64,000 nt of DNA from Streptomyces dengpaensis (GCF_002946835.1 NZ_CP026652.1:8477355-8541354), one strand, 5' to 3'; counted from the stretch's first letter, positions 35,840-45,163 are shown. Notes: a model not told the origin generated them from the sequence alone. Numbers and translations: made by a program.

Positions 35840-36973
35840 ATGAGCTTCGAAGAACGAGTCGTTCGGGCCCTGGGCAAGCAACGGGCCGACCGTGTCCGGG
35901 CGGCAGCCCGGCAACTGATGACGCTGGCCGACCATGACGCCCAGAGCACGCAGGCGGTGGTCCATATCAACGTGCCGCTGCACGCGCACAACGCCCACGA
36001 GGCGACAACCGAGCTCGCCAACCTGCTCAACGCCGCCGCACCGGATGAGACTTGGACTTTCGTCACCATCTCCCATCCCGACGGCACATGGACGGGCAAG
36101 GCGAGCCCGTTTATGCAGGACACCTCAAGACTCGGCTCACGGGACTGGATCGCCCACTTCGCCCTGTCCGACCTGCACATGAGACTGGCCGCCTGGCGAC
36201 TGACCCAGCTGTGGCGCGCGGCCGAACTGGCCGAGCAGACCGTCGAGTCCCTCGGGTGTTGGCGGCTGCTCGTCGCGGCCGCATGCTCCCGCTCCCTGCT
36301 GGAGGGAGCGGCCGCACTCACCCACGAAACGACCCTCCTCCACCAGGCGTGGGACACGTTCAAACAAGCCGGCCCGCCCACCACGGCCTCCCTCACCCAG
36401 TTCAGCGCCGACCTCAACAACCGCCTGGCGAAACTCCAGTACGCCTCACGCGTCGGACAGAGCTCCGGTCGGCCTCCCGTGCTCCAGAGCACCAACGTGA
36501 TGACCTACATCAACAAACTGGCCAAGAACACCACTACCGTCGACGTGCTCGACTTGTACGAATGGCTGTGCGACGCAGTCCACCCCAGCTTCGGCTCCGC
36601 CACCACCTACACCGTGCTGCGGGCCTCGGACCGGCCCAAAACCCATGCCATCGAGCAGTACGCACGTCACCCCCTGCAACCGCTCGCCGCCTCAGGCTAC
36701 GCCGTGCAGCCGACCGTCGCCCACGCCGCCGCCGACGCTCTCGTCCTGGCCGCCGAGGTGGTGCACAACAGTCTCTCGCTCGTGAAGTGGACCATGGACG
36801 ACATAGGCCTGACCGCGGAGATCCAAAGCCTCAACCGTCTCCCCTACGCCGGCAGCAGCGACCAGCCACCCCAGCGCAGTGACCCATGCCCGTGCGGCAG
36901 CGGCCGCAAGTACAAGCGATGCGTACACCGATGGGGCCAACCCGGCACCCCGCCGCCGGCCGCCGAGCAGTGA
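35840..36973 (+). CDS. SEC-C motif protein with helical (possible HEPN-like) body
   Basis: A 377-residue protein. The last 30 residues contain the SEC-C zinc motif PCPCGSGRKYKRC (about 349-361). The body is helical: VAAACSRSLLEGAAALTHET near residue 160 and DLYEWLCDAVHPSFGSAT near 240 recall the helices of DUF5677/HEPN-like proteins, but no clear RNase motif is seen. It follows the DnaX-like nuclease gene closely on the same strand, so they probably form a two-gene operon. SEC-C proteins often act as adaptors in conflict or quality-control systems. Confidence 0.7.
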   Translation: MSFEERVVRALGKQRADRVRAAARQLMTLADHDAQSTQAVVHINVPLHAHNAHEATTELANLLNAAAPDETWTFVTISHPDGTWTGKASPFMQDTSRLGSRDWIAHFALSDLHMRLAAWRLTQLWRAAELAEQTVESLGCWRLLVAAACSRSLLEGAAALTHETTLLHQAWDTFKQAGPPTTASLTQFSADLNNRLAKLQYASRVGQSSGRPPVLQSTNVMTYINKLAKNTTTVDVLDLYEWLCDAVHPSFGSATTYTVLRASDRPKTHAIEQYARHPLQPLAASGYAVQPTVAHAAADALVLAAEVVHNSLSLVKWTMDDIGLTAEIQSLNRLPYAGSSDQPPQRSDPCPCGSGRKYKRCVHRWGQPGTPPPAAEQ

Positions 36974-37111
36974 GAGGCCGCCTTGCACTGGCGGCCGGCG
37001 CCCGCACCGATGCCGCCCGTTCGGCCCGATCCTTACGGCACCGCTACGGCGGGCCAGCCGACCCATCCTCAAACCGGGACTGCTGGGGGGAGTTGAAGAC
37101 CGTTGGGATGG

Positions 37112-37225
37112 TCAGGCGGGAGGCCGTCGCCCGGTGCGCTGCTCCCAGCGGTCGAGCACCGCTTTGAGTTCCGCTTGCGCCCGATTGAGCTTCTCGTCGT
37201 TGTCCTGGAGGGCGCGGAGAGTGGC
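37112..37225 (-). pseudogene. Membrane/coiled-coil gene, C-terminal part (split by IS630)
   Basis: The frame ATLRALQDNDEKLNRAQAEL followed by KAVLDRWEQRTGRRPPA ends at 37112. It continues in frame from the gene body at 38465-39127 once the IS630 and one TA are removed (QHL joined to ATL). Confidence 0.8.
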
Positions 37226-37227
37226 TA

Positions 37228-38464
37228 GTGCTGTGACCGCATAGGTTCGCCGGTTGGGTCAGGCCGCGTCGGCGAGGGCGCGTCCGCCCCAGCGGATGCC
37301 TTTCTCGCTGCGGATGCGGGCGCGTTCTTTGCGTTGGGCGGCCAGGACGTCGGGGTGGCGGGCGTTGGTGTTGCGCCAGCGCAGGTATGCGTGCAGCTCA
37401 CGGGTCTGGACTGTGTGGTTCGGATGGTGGGAGTTGGCGAGGGTGAACTGCCGCAGTGGCCCGAAGTGCGCCTCGATCGGGTTGGCCCAGGAGGCGTTGG
37501 TCGGGGTGAAGCACAGCTCGACCTTGTTCTTCTGCGCCCACCGGCGGATCTTCGTGCCCTTGTGCGCGGAGAGGTTGTCCAGGATCACGTAGATCGGGGC
37601 GCCGTCCGGGCGGGCGGCCCGGACGGACTTGAGTGCGGCCAGGCTGTTGGCCGCTCCCTTGCGACGGCGGTTGACGCCCCACAAGGTGTCGTCGCCGATC
37701 GAGTAGCAGCCGTGGAAGTAGGTGACGCCGTGGGTGCGGTGGTAGGTCGCCGGGACTCGGTCGGGGCGGCCCTGCCCGGCCCAGCAGGCTCCCCCGGTGG
37801 GGCGGATGCCCAGCGGGCCGAACTCGTCAAAAGCGAATACGCGGTCGGGGAAGTTCTCCAGGACGTACTCGATCCGGTCGAGCTTGGCGTCGCGCTCAGG
37901 GTCGGTGGACTCCTTCCAGGTCTTGGTCCGCTGGAAGGTCACGCCGCGGCGGGCGAGCAGGCCGCGTAAGGTCTCGCGGCCGATTCGGATCACCCGGCCG
38001 TGGACTTTGCGCAGGTAGGCGACGAGTTTGCGCAGCGACCAGCGGGTGAAGGGCTGGCCGAGCTTGGCGGGGCGGGTGGTGGCCGTCTGGATGACGAAGT
38101 TCTCGTCGTCAGGGCTGAGCAGGCGGGGACGGCCTCCCGCCCATTGAGGGTCCAGGCAGGCCAGGCCGATCTCGTTGAACCGGTGGATCACATCGCGCAC
38201 GGTGTCGTCGTCGGCCTGCACCAGCTGGGCGATCACCGGCACACGGTTCCCGCCGGCCGAGGCCAGCAGCATCATCGCCCGCCGATAGCGCACCGAACTC
38301 GTACTGCCACGGCGCACGATCTGCTGCAGACGCCGCCCCTCCTGGTCGGTCAGTCTGCGCACACGGACAGGCTCAGCCACCACGCCTCCAGCGATCAGAT
38401 CGGATGTCACCGCACATCCAACCGCCACGACCACCAACCCGGCGAACCTATGCGGTCACAGCAC
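37228..38464 (-). mobile_element. IS630-family insertion sequence (copy 3, intact)
   Basis: A 1237-bp element flanked by TA (37226-37227 and 38465-38466). The inverted repeats are perfect for 26 bp, beginning GTGCTGTGACCGCATAGG. The transposase is intact. Inserted in a minus-strand membrane/coiled-coil gene. Confidence 0.92.
37259..38380 (-). CDS. IS630-family transposase (intact)
   Basis: A 373-residue transposase from GTG 38380 (the frame is open further to 38437). The helix-turn-helix region includes RVPVIAQLVQADDDTVRDVIHRF. The DDE core is complete: VFAFDEFGPLGIRP, IYVILDNLSAHKG and TNASWANPIEAHFGPLRQF. Basic C-terminus. Of the four IS630 copies in the window this is the only one with an undisturbed single frame, so it is the likeliest to be mobile. 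Confidence 0.93.
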   Translation of the reverse strand: MAEPVRVRRLTDQEGRRLQQIVRRGSTSSVRYRRAMMLLASAGGNRVPVIAQLVQADDDTVRDVIHRFNEIGLACLDPQWAGGRPRLLSPDDENFVIQTATTRPAKLGQPFTRWSLRKLVAYLRKVHGRVIRIGRETLRGLLARRGVTFQRTKTWKESTDPERDAKLDRIEYVLENFPDRVFAFDEFGPLGIRPTGGACWAGQGRPDRVPATYHRTHGVTYFHGCYSIGDDTLWGVNRRRKGAANSLAALKSVRAARPDGAPIYVILDNLSAHKGTKIRRWAQKNKVELCFTPTNASWANPIEAHFGPLRQFTLANSHHPNHTVQTRELHAYLRWRNTNARHPDVLAAQRKERARIRSEKGIRWGGRALADAA

Positions 38465-39127
38465 TAGGTGCTGACGGGCGGCTTGCCGGGGACCGGTGTC
38501 CGCCCGGGCGGCCGCCAGCTTCGCTTCGATGGTGCGGATCGACGCGGCACGGTCGGCGCAGGTTTCCTTTTCGCTGATGACCGCGTTGGTGATGGCGGCC
38601 TCAAGATCGAGTACCTGCTGTTCCGTGTACTCGGCGAACGCGAATGACTCGTAGTCCTTGTAGCCCTTGGGCCAGATCAGATACAGGTAGTAGTGGCTTT
38701 CGTCTCTCTTCATCTCCACCGACGACAGATCCTTCAGCGGCATATCCCGCTCCTTGAAGACCAGCACGTGCTTATACAGCGACACCGCGCCGAGTGACCC
38801 GCCGTGCTCGCCCCGGCCGACGTCTTCATGCTCTTGCTGCCATGCCTGCTCAAGCTCCCTGATCTGCCGCGCATACGCCTGATCGACCTCGGCGACACGG
38901 TCTCGAGCAGCCCTGAGTTCCTGCCGAGCCGTGCTACGCAGAGAACGGACAGCGTCGCGGTGCTGGTCCAGTTCCTGCCTCTCGGCCTCATGCGCGGGCC
39001 CGAACGCATCCTCCCGGCTGCCCGGATAGCGGTACAGCCGCCAGCATCTCCTCGTACCCAATGCCACGCCCGCAACGAGCACGATCCCCAAGATCAGCCA
39101 GACCGCATCCACAGGCCCTCCACCCAT
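38465..39127 (-). pseudogene. Membrane/coiled-coil protein, N-terminal part (split by IS630)
   Basis: The frame from ATG 39127 (or the following GTG with GGAGGG before it) starts with one transmembrane helix (VDAVWLILGIVLVAGVALG). A coiled coil of charged heptads (REDAFGPAHEAERQELDQHR through QIRELEQAWQQEHED) follows, then a beta-rich domain, VSLYKHVLVFKERDMPLKDL to YYLYLIWPKGYKDYESFAF, that looks PH- or SHOCT-like. It is interrupted after QHL by the IS630. With the part at 37112-37225 it gives 258 residues. Function unknown. Confidence 0.75.
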
Positions 39128-39215
39128 GCGGACCGGAGACAACACCGGTATGCCGCGTTGTGTCATACCCCACCGAACTCCACGAATATGGGGCGTAGTT
39201 GATGTCGGGTCAACA

Positions 39216-39246
39216 GGGCCCGTCGGCTAGGGGGACCGACGGGCCC
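39216..39246. terminator. Strong hairpin between convergent/divergent genes
   Basis: Arms GGGCCCGTCGG (39216-39226) and CCGACGGGCCC (39236-39246) with a 9-nt loop. No U-tract follows, as is common for Streptomyces terminators. It lies between the split membrane gene's promoter side and the DUF4062-like gene, so it could also be a regulatory hairpin. Confidence 0.5.
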
Positions 39247-39354
39247 GTTGCCGACCACCGGAGCAGCGACGTTGTGGGACCGGACCAGAAGCGCGCGATC
39301 CACGCCGCCCCTTCGTGCGCTGAGACTGTCAGTGGTCCCTCCTAGACTTTTCCC

Positions 39355-40262
39355 ATGGCATTCCAGACCACCACTCTCCCTGTGCTGATTGCCTCCCCCG
39401 GTGACACCACGGGGGAGCGCAAGGCCGTCGAAGAGGCAATCCTGAGCTGGAACAGCGACCGGACCCGCGCAGCGAAGGTGCACTTGCTGCCCTTGCGTTG
39501 GGAGCTGGACGCCACCTCGGAGCTCGGACGCGGTACAGCTCAGGAGGTGATCAACCGGCAGTTCGCCGATGAGGCGGACATCGTGATCGGAATCTTCTAC
39601 AGCCGGCTCGGCCAGCCAACGGCGGACGCCCCGTCCGGAACCGCTGAGGAGATTCAACGCGCCATCGCACGCGGTGCCGCCGCCTCGGTCTACTTCTCTT
39701 CCGCACCGCTGGACCAAGCTCGACTCGACATCGACCAGTTCCAGCGCCTGCAAAGTTTCCGCAAGACGCTGCAGGAACAGGGGCTCGTGGGCACCTTCGA
39801 GTCCCGGAAGACCTCAAGTCGCAGGTCCGCTCGTTCCTTGAGCGTGCGACGCACCAGTTGACCTCCGGTACGGAGCATGACGCGGACAGCGCTGATGCCT
39901 CACCTGCGCCGCGGGCGGTTCTGCGCTGCGAGTATCTCTATGACCGCGAGGCGCGGTCAGACAAGAACGGACGCATCAGCTACCGATCTGCCCGGCAGCG
40001 GCTCCAGGTGAGCAACCTCGGCAGCGGTCCTGCAGACCACCTGCACATCGAGGTCGAACCAGTCGGCGGTGGTGAATCCCCCATTGTCCTGGACGCCCGC
40101 AATGGCGGTGCCGGACTGGTGGTCGAACGGCTCCTCGATCACACCCACATCGACTTCCCGCTCGCCCTCACGATGGGTACCGCCCCTCAGGCCAAGTTGA
40201 CTCTGAGCTGGGAAGAGGCCGGCGAGAAGTTCACGGAGGTGCAGTCCATCCGCTGGATGTGA
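39355..40262 (+). pseudogene. DUF4062-like (TIR-related) protein, one frameshift
   Basis: The N-terminal part (LPVLIASPGDTTGERKAVEE, INRQFADEADIVIGIFYSRL, GTAEEIQRAIARG) is a DUF4062-type domain, a relative of nucleoside deoxyribosyltransferase/TIR folds used as sensors or NAD-processing modules. Near 39808 one base is missing (GTFES then EDLKSQVRSFLERATHQL one frame over). The C-terminal part 39858-40262 holds an Ig-like beta domain (RLQVSNLGSGPADHLHIEV to LTLSWEEAGEKF). Total about 302 codons. A mutation or sequence error; if intact it would be a stand-alone conflict protein. Confidence 0.7.
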
Positions 40263-40393
40263 CTGCTAGCCTCCGCTGCTCCACACTCAGCCCAGATCTC
40301 AAAGACCGGCAAAGACCCGGCCAAGTACGTCGACCGCGAGCGCGGGATCATCGTCAAGCGACGGTCCCGACGCGCCACTGGCGATCGCGTAGG

Positions 40394-40795
40394 TCAGCCA
40401 TTGCGGGTGCGCACCACACCGCGAACGATCATGAGACGGTGGGTGGACCAGGAACTGTGGCAGGTGTCGCACACCGTCTTGCGCCAGCCCATCGGGCTGT
40501 CGTTACGTGTGCGGATGCGGCCCGGCACACCGCAGAACTCGCAGGTGCGCATCGCCTCCGCCTGGGCGGAGGCGATCAGAGGGCGCAGCGTGTCGACGGC
40601 GCCTGCCGGATTCTCCACACGCAGGCGCAGGCCACCGAGCTTTTCCGTGAGATCAACGAGACGGTGGTCGGGGGCGATCGCATGGATGTGTTCGTGTAGA
40701 CGCTCCAGCAACTGCCGCCAGCCAGGCCCTACCGCGTGAGCACGTGCGGGGATCTGTATCGGATGCGGACCGGGCGCCGCACTGGGATTGGACAT
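40394..40795 (-). CDS. Small zinc-binding hypothetical protein
   Basis: A 133-residue protein from ATG 40795. The C-terminal third contains a CxxC...CxxC zinc knuckle (RTCEFCGVPG and KTVCDTCHSSWS). The N-terminal two thirds are helical (PGWRQLLERLHEHIHAIAPDHRLV and VENPAGAVDTLRPLIASAQ). No named family. Codon bias supports it. It is the only minus-strand gene between the DUF4062-like gene and the sigma factor. Confidence 0.6.
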   Translation of the reverse strand: MSNPSAAPGPHPIQIPARAHAVGPGWRQLLERLHEHIHAIAPDHRLVDLTEKLGGLRLRVENPAGAVDTLRPLIASAQAEAMRTCEFCGVPGRIRTRNDSPMGWRKTVCDTCHSSWSTHRLMIVRGVVRTRNG

Positions 40796-41040
40796 ACCGC
40801 CATCGTCGCGCTCACAACACGTGCGTGCACATCGTCTCGGCACCAGTGCAGCCCGCAACGACCCTGCTGCCACGAGCCTGGCGGACGTCCTCACACAGAC
40901 GGCACCCGGTGGGCCCAGCCCAGGCTCGGTTCATCCTCGCCGCCCTGACCGCCCTGGTGGGCCTGCTGAACGGCAACTAGCCCGAGCATGACCCCGCGAC
41001 TGCCTGCCCTCACCGCCACCATCCAGGAGGACATCGGACA

Positions 41041-41378
41041 GTGAAGCGTGACGCCGCCGAAGTCGCCCGTCTCCGTCGCCTCGACGAAGACGGGCCCCGC
41101 CCGCTCGACTTCGAGGAGTTCTACACCACCCACTTTCCGAACCTCGTCGCCCAGGCCTGCCTGTATGCCGATAACAGGGAGTTCGCCCACGACGCCGTCC
41201 AGGATGCGCTAATCGACGTGTATCGGCGCTGGAACGACATCGAGAACCCTGCCGCATACGCAGGAGTTGCTGTCCGCCGCAGCATCTGGACCTACCACCG
41301 AGGCCAGCAAGTTGCACCGCTGACCGCGATCGCGCCGGATGCCGTTCCCCTCGCCCGGGACTCCAGCGGCCGGGTCAT
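41041..41378 (+). pseudogene. ECF-like sigma factor, N-terminal part (region 2)
   Basis: GTG 41041 follows an AGGAGGA site. The frame contains DFEEFYTTHFPNLVAQACLY and HDAVQDALIDVYRRWNDIEN (sigma region 2, core-binding and -10 recognition), ending SSGRVI where the IS1341-type element starts after GTCAT. Region 4 is at 46941-47211 in the compatible frame (GTC ATC GAC TAC GTC after removal). The protein would be about 200 residues. Confidence 0.85.
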
Positions 41379-41382
41379 CTGA

Positions 41383-41490
41383 TTCCTCCGTGGATACTCC
41401 GCCTTTCAGGGCGGAGAGGAAACGGACTCCTGCGGAGCAGGACAGGGAAAGCCGATTCGCCGCATGGGCGGGTCGGCGCCCAACAACCAG
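41383..41490 (+). repeat. Structured left end of the TnpB element (copy 2)
   Basis: It contains TCCGCCTTTCAGGGCGGA and a hairpin around ACTCCTGCGGAGCAGG, followed by AGCCGATTCGCCGC, the same order as the left end at 6320-6435. The paired bases change together between copies. Lies 40-150 bp before tnpB on the same strand. Confidence 0.65.
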
Positions 41491-41533
41491 CTGCCTGCGG
41501 GGAGTTACGAGATGGTTTGCTAGTTTGTGAGCT

Positions 41534-41635
41534 GTGACCACTCACGTGAAGCGGGCGTATCGGTACCGCTTCTATCCGAGCGATGCGCAGGCGGCTGAGC
41601 TGTCGCGCACGTTCGGGTGTGTGCGGAAGGTCTAC
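41534..41635 (+). pseudogene. tnpB: tnpB exon 1 (N-terminus)
   Basis: GTG 41534 opens VTTHVKRAYRYRFYPSDAQA then ELSRTFGCVRKVY, the standard TnpB N-terminus. It ends at 41635 exactly before the group II intron's GTGCGAC. Joined to 44134, the protein reads VRKVYNLALAARTEAW in frame. Confidence 0.9.
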
Positions 41636-42299
41636 GTGCGACGCGAATAGTCGCACTCCGTCAGTGAGGTTCCCGCCGTGAGGATGGAGCCTCCCGGACT
41701 GTGACCTAGGTCCGGTCGGCAGCTGCGGGTGCGTCCTGGGCAACCGGGGGGGTGCTGAGCCGCAGCGAGAAGCCCAAGGAACGGGCAGATCCACTGCCCA
41801 ACACAGGCAAGCCGAAGATGGGACGGGTGAACGAGAGTGAACCCTCGTGGTAAAAGGTCGTAATTCGCACCTCGCGACAGTGGATAGGCAACCGGCGGGG
41901 GATAAACCCAGGGTCTGAGAAGGCCCATGTGGCTCCCGGCAGGTAGACACCGGGAAGCAGGTCACCACAGGTTCGGCCAATAGAGGGCACCCACCCCCAT
42001 CGCATCTGTGGGGTGTGAAACGCGGAAACCCCGTAAGGGTCCGGGAATGGTCTCCCGGTAAGCCGAAGGCAACAGAGGCCCAACCCCCCCGCGGGAACAG
42101 GATGTTCCAAGAAGCGAAGGCCGCCAGGGCGAAAGCCCAGGGGAAACGGTAGGGCACCGGGACTCACCCCGCTACCGATAACCCGGCGGATACCAGACCG
42201 GTGTCTGGCCCGAAAGGGTGCTGACGTGGAACAGGTGGGCCATGTAAGGAAGAAGGCCAACGCCTCAACCGTGGCGCAAGTTGGACAGGGAGGGAACCG

Positions 42300-44060
42300 A
42301 TGACCGTCACGGCCGAGGCGCCCTCTGTGAACGGATCCACGGACATGCTCGACGATGCCGAGTTCTGGTCGTCCATCGACTGGAAGTCGGAAGAGAGACA
42401 TGTAAGGCGCCTGCGTCAACGGATCTACAAGGCCAGCAGGGAAGGCGACCTGAAGAAAGTTCGGAACCTTCAAAAGTTGATGCTGCGCTCTCGTTCGAAC
42501 GCATTGACCAGCATCAAACGGGTCACGCAAGTAAGTACCGGCAAGAAGACGGCAGGCGTCGACGGGAAGGTTGCACTCACACCGTCGGATCGGGGCGAGA
42601 TGGCGCGGCGGATACTCGCGGCACCGCTCATTCCCGCTAGGCCTGTCAAGCGTGTGTACATCCCGAAAGCCAATGGGAAGATGCGCCCGCTCGGAATTCC
42701 CGTCATGGAGGACCGCGCACACCAGGCACGGTTCAAGAATGCTCTTGAACCGGAATGGGAAGCAAAGTTCGAGGGACGGAGCTACGGATTTCGGCCGGGT
42801 CGATCCACGCATGACGCGATCGAAACCATCTTCATTCAGACGGCGAGAAGGGATTCGAAGAGAGTCTGGGTCCTTGACGCAGACCTCTCCTCGGCCTTCG
42901 ACCGCATCAGCCATGAGCACCTCATGACCTCCATCGGCCAGTTTCCAGGGCGACGGCAGATCCAGAGGTGGCTCAAGGCCGGTGTCATGGAAGGACGCAC
43001 GTTCGCGCGCACAGTGGAAGGAACCCCGCAAGGGGGCGTTATCTCCCCGCTGTTGCTGAATGTCGCCCTTCACGGGATGGGGGATGCCATCGGCGCCAAC
43101 AAGCCGACAAAGCACCAAGGCGCAAAGGTGGCTCCTGCACTGGTGAGGTACGCCGATGACTTCGTGGTGATGTGTACCTCGAAGGAGGAAGCGTGGTCCT
43201 ACCGCGAAAAGTTGGCGGTATGGCTGAAGCCAAGAGGTCTGGCCTTCAACGGCGAGAAGACCCGAGTCGTTCACATTGACAAGGGATTCGACTTTCTGGG
43301 TTTCAACGTCCGTCGCTACAACGGTAAGACACTCATCAAGCCGAGCAAGGAAGCCGTCAAGCGCGCGAAGGAACGGATCAGGACCGAGGTACGGAACCTT
43401 AAGGGCGCACCAGCTGCAAGAGTGGTGTCTGCTCTCAACCCGTACGCCAGGGGCTGGTCGACCTACTATCGCCATGCGGTTTCCTCGGCAGCGTTCGCGG
43501 AACTCGACTACTTCACGTTCTGGACTCTCTACCGGTGGGCCTACAGGTCTCATCCTGCTAAGCCGACCGGTTGGGTCAAGAAACGGTACTGGGGAAAGTT
43601 CGAGTCTTCTAGAGGCGACAACTGGGTATTCGGCTCTCCGGAGCACTACCTGCGCAAGTTCGCCTGGACGAAGATCGAACGACACGTGTTGGTCGCCGGA
43701 GGAAACTCTCCAGACGACCCCGCGTTGGTCGAGTATTGGAACAAGCGCCGCCGGAAACGGATGCCTGCGACGGAGTCCAAATGGATTCTGACTCTGGCAT
43801 CCCGACAAAAGGGGCTCTGCGTCAGGTGTGGGCAAGACCTGATCGAAGGGGCCGGTTACGACCCCGATGACGTGAACGACTGGGCCAAGTGGTTCTCTGC
43901 GAACATGCGCGGCCTGCACGTTCACCACAAGGTCTACCGCAGTCACGGTGGCAGTAATGACCGGGACAACCTGGAAGTGATCCACACGCAATGTCACCGA
44001 CAGCTCCATGCTGCTGATATCCGGAATGGCTTGCGCCCTGCGAGCCGTGGGCCTGCTTGA
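42300..44060 (+). CDS. ltrA: Group II intron reverse transcriptase/maturase with HNH endonuclease
   Basis: A 586-residue intron-encoded protein. The reverse transcriptase contains YIPKANGKMRPLGIP, FDRISHEHL and the active site RYADDFVV, the maturase (X) domain ARGWSTYYRHAVSS, and a C-terminal HNH endonuclease LCVRCGQDL...LHVHHKVYRSHGGSN with NLEVIHTQCHRQLH. All domains are present without frameshift, so the intron should be able to splice and move. Its stop overlaps the start of domain V, the usual arrangement in domain IV-encoded proteins. Confidence 0.95.
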   Translation: MTVTAEAPSVNGSTDMLDDAEFWSSIDWKSEERHVRRLRQRIYKASREGDLKKVRNLQKLMLRSRSNALTSIKRVTQVSTGKKTAGVDGKVALTPSDRGEMARRILAAPLIPARPVKRVYIPKANGKMRPLGIPVMEDRAHQARFKNALEPEWEAKFEGRSYGFRPGRSTHDAIETIFIQTARRDSKRVWVLDADLSSAFDRISHEHLMTSIGQFPGRRQIQRWLKAGVMEGRTFARTVEGTPQGGVISPLLLNVALHGMGDAIGANKPTKHQGAKVAPALVRYADDFVVMCTSKEEAWSYREKLAVWLKPRGLAFNGEKTRVVHIDKGFDFLGFNVRRYNGKTLIKPSKEAVKRAKERIRTEVRNLKGAPAARVVSALNPYARGWSTYYRHAVSSAAFAELDYFTFWTLYRWAYRSHPAKPTGWVKKRYWGKFESSRGDNWVFGSPEHYLRKFAWTKIERHVLVAGGNSPDDPALVEYWNKRRRKRMPATESKWILTLASRQKGLCVRCGQDLIEGAGYDPDDVNDWAKWFSANMRGLHVHHKVYRSHGGSNDRDNLEVIHTQCHRQLHAADIRNGLRPASRGPA

Positions 44061-44133
44061 GCCGTATGCGCTGAAAGGCGCACGTACGGTTCTGAGGGGG
44101 GCGGAGCATGGCAACATGCTCCGCCTACCCGAC
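44059..44133 (+). ncRNA. Group II intron domains V and VI
   Basis: Domain V: 44059-44093, GAGCCGTATGCGCTGAAAGG then a complementary arm ending GTACGGTTCT, with the conserved catalytic AGC-like base and GAAA loop. Domain VI: GCGGAGCATGGCAACATGC closing with CCGCCTACCCGAC, with the branch A in CCTACC. The intron ends at C44133. Confidence 0.88.
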
Positions 44134-45163
44134 AACCTGGCGCTGGCCGCCCGCACGGAGGCATGGACGCGGCGGCAGGAGCGGGTCAATTACAACGCGA
44201 CGTCGGCGATGCTGACGGTGTGGAAGAAGACCGAGGAGCTGGCCTACCTGTCCGAGGTCTCTTCCGTGCCGTTGCAGCAGTGCCTGCGGCACCTGCAAGG
44301 GGCGTTCGTCAACTTCTGGCAGAAGCGAGGCAAGTACCCGCGCTTCAAGTCCAGGAAGAAGTCCCGCCGCTCGGCCGAGTACACCTCGTCGGCGTTCCGG
44401 TACCGCAACGGCGTTCTGACGCTGGCGAAGATGACGGACCCGCTGGAGATCGTGTGGTCCCGTCCTCTGCCCGAGGGGTCGGTGCCGACGACGGTGACCG
44501 TCTCGCAGGATCCGGCGGGACGCTGGTTCGTCTCGATGCTGTGTGAGGACGCGTCCGTGAAGCCGCTCCCGGTCACGGATGCGGTGGTCGGGGTCGATGC
44601 GGGGATCACCAGCCTGGTGACGCTGTCCACCGGGGAGAAGGTCACCAACCCGAAGTTCGAGCGCAGGGACCGGGTCCGCCTGGCGAAGGTTCAGCGAGAG
44701 TTGTCCCGCAAGCCCACCGGCGACGGTGCGAACCGGGCCAAGGCGCGCCGCAAGGTTGCCAGGATCCATGCCCGGATCGCTGACCGGCGCCGGGACCACC
44801 TGCACAAGCTGACCACTCGGCTCGTTCGTGAAAATCAAACGATCGTGATCGAGGACCTGACGGTCCGCACTATGGTCAAGAACCACTCGCTGGCCCGCGC
44901 CATCAGTGACGCGAGCTGGACCATGATGCGCTCCATGCTGGAGTACAAAGCAGCCTGGTACGGAAGAAACCTGGTCGCCGTCGACCGCTGGTTCCCCTCC
45001 TCCAAGCTGTGTTCCGCCTGCGGCACCCTCGCCAAGAAGATGCCGCTCAACGTCCGCACCTGGACGTGCGAGGGCTGCGGGACGGCTCATGACCGGGACG
45101 TGAATGCGGCCATCAACCTCAAGGCCGCCGGGCTGGCGGCTTCTGTCTGTGGAGCCGGTGTAA
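44134..45163 (+). pseudogene. tnpB: tnpB exon 2 (RuvC body, 3' end displaced by IS5)
   Basis: It carries the TnpB body: DAVVGVDAGITSLVTL (first Asp), NQTIVIEDLTVRTMV (Glu), CSACGTLAKK and CEGCGTAHDRDVNAAINL (zinc pairs and last Asp). The frame reaches GAGV at 45163, where the IS5 element enters at TAA. The last 68 nt (RPQRSTPGGQS to SQRKP, stop 46907) are at 46840-46907. Reconstructed length is 399 residues, with all three RuvC acidic residues present. Confidence 0.9.

Larger units (their letters stand above)
41636..44133 (+). mobile_element. Group II intron with LtrA-type protein, inserted in tnpB
   Basis: A 2498-nt intron in the sense orientation of tnpB. It has a 5' end GTGCGAC (GUGYG consensus), a domain V hairpin at 44059-44093, a domain VI stem with a bulged A seven nucleotides from the end, and a 3' end AC. 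Splicing would restore an in-frame tnpB. It encodes its own reverse transcriptase/maturase (42300-44060). Confidence 0.92.

Noticed and set aside
36886..37167. Plus-strand ORF after the SEC-C gene
   Set aside because: Out of frame with the SEC-C motif and Arg/Ala-rich; the real minus-strand gene tail lies at 37112-37225.
40744..40980. Plus-strand frame ending just before the sigma factor gene
   Set aside because: Overlaps the better-supported minus-strand zinc protein and lacks consistent codon bias; the last few codons alone look plausible.
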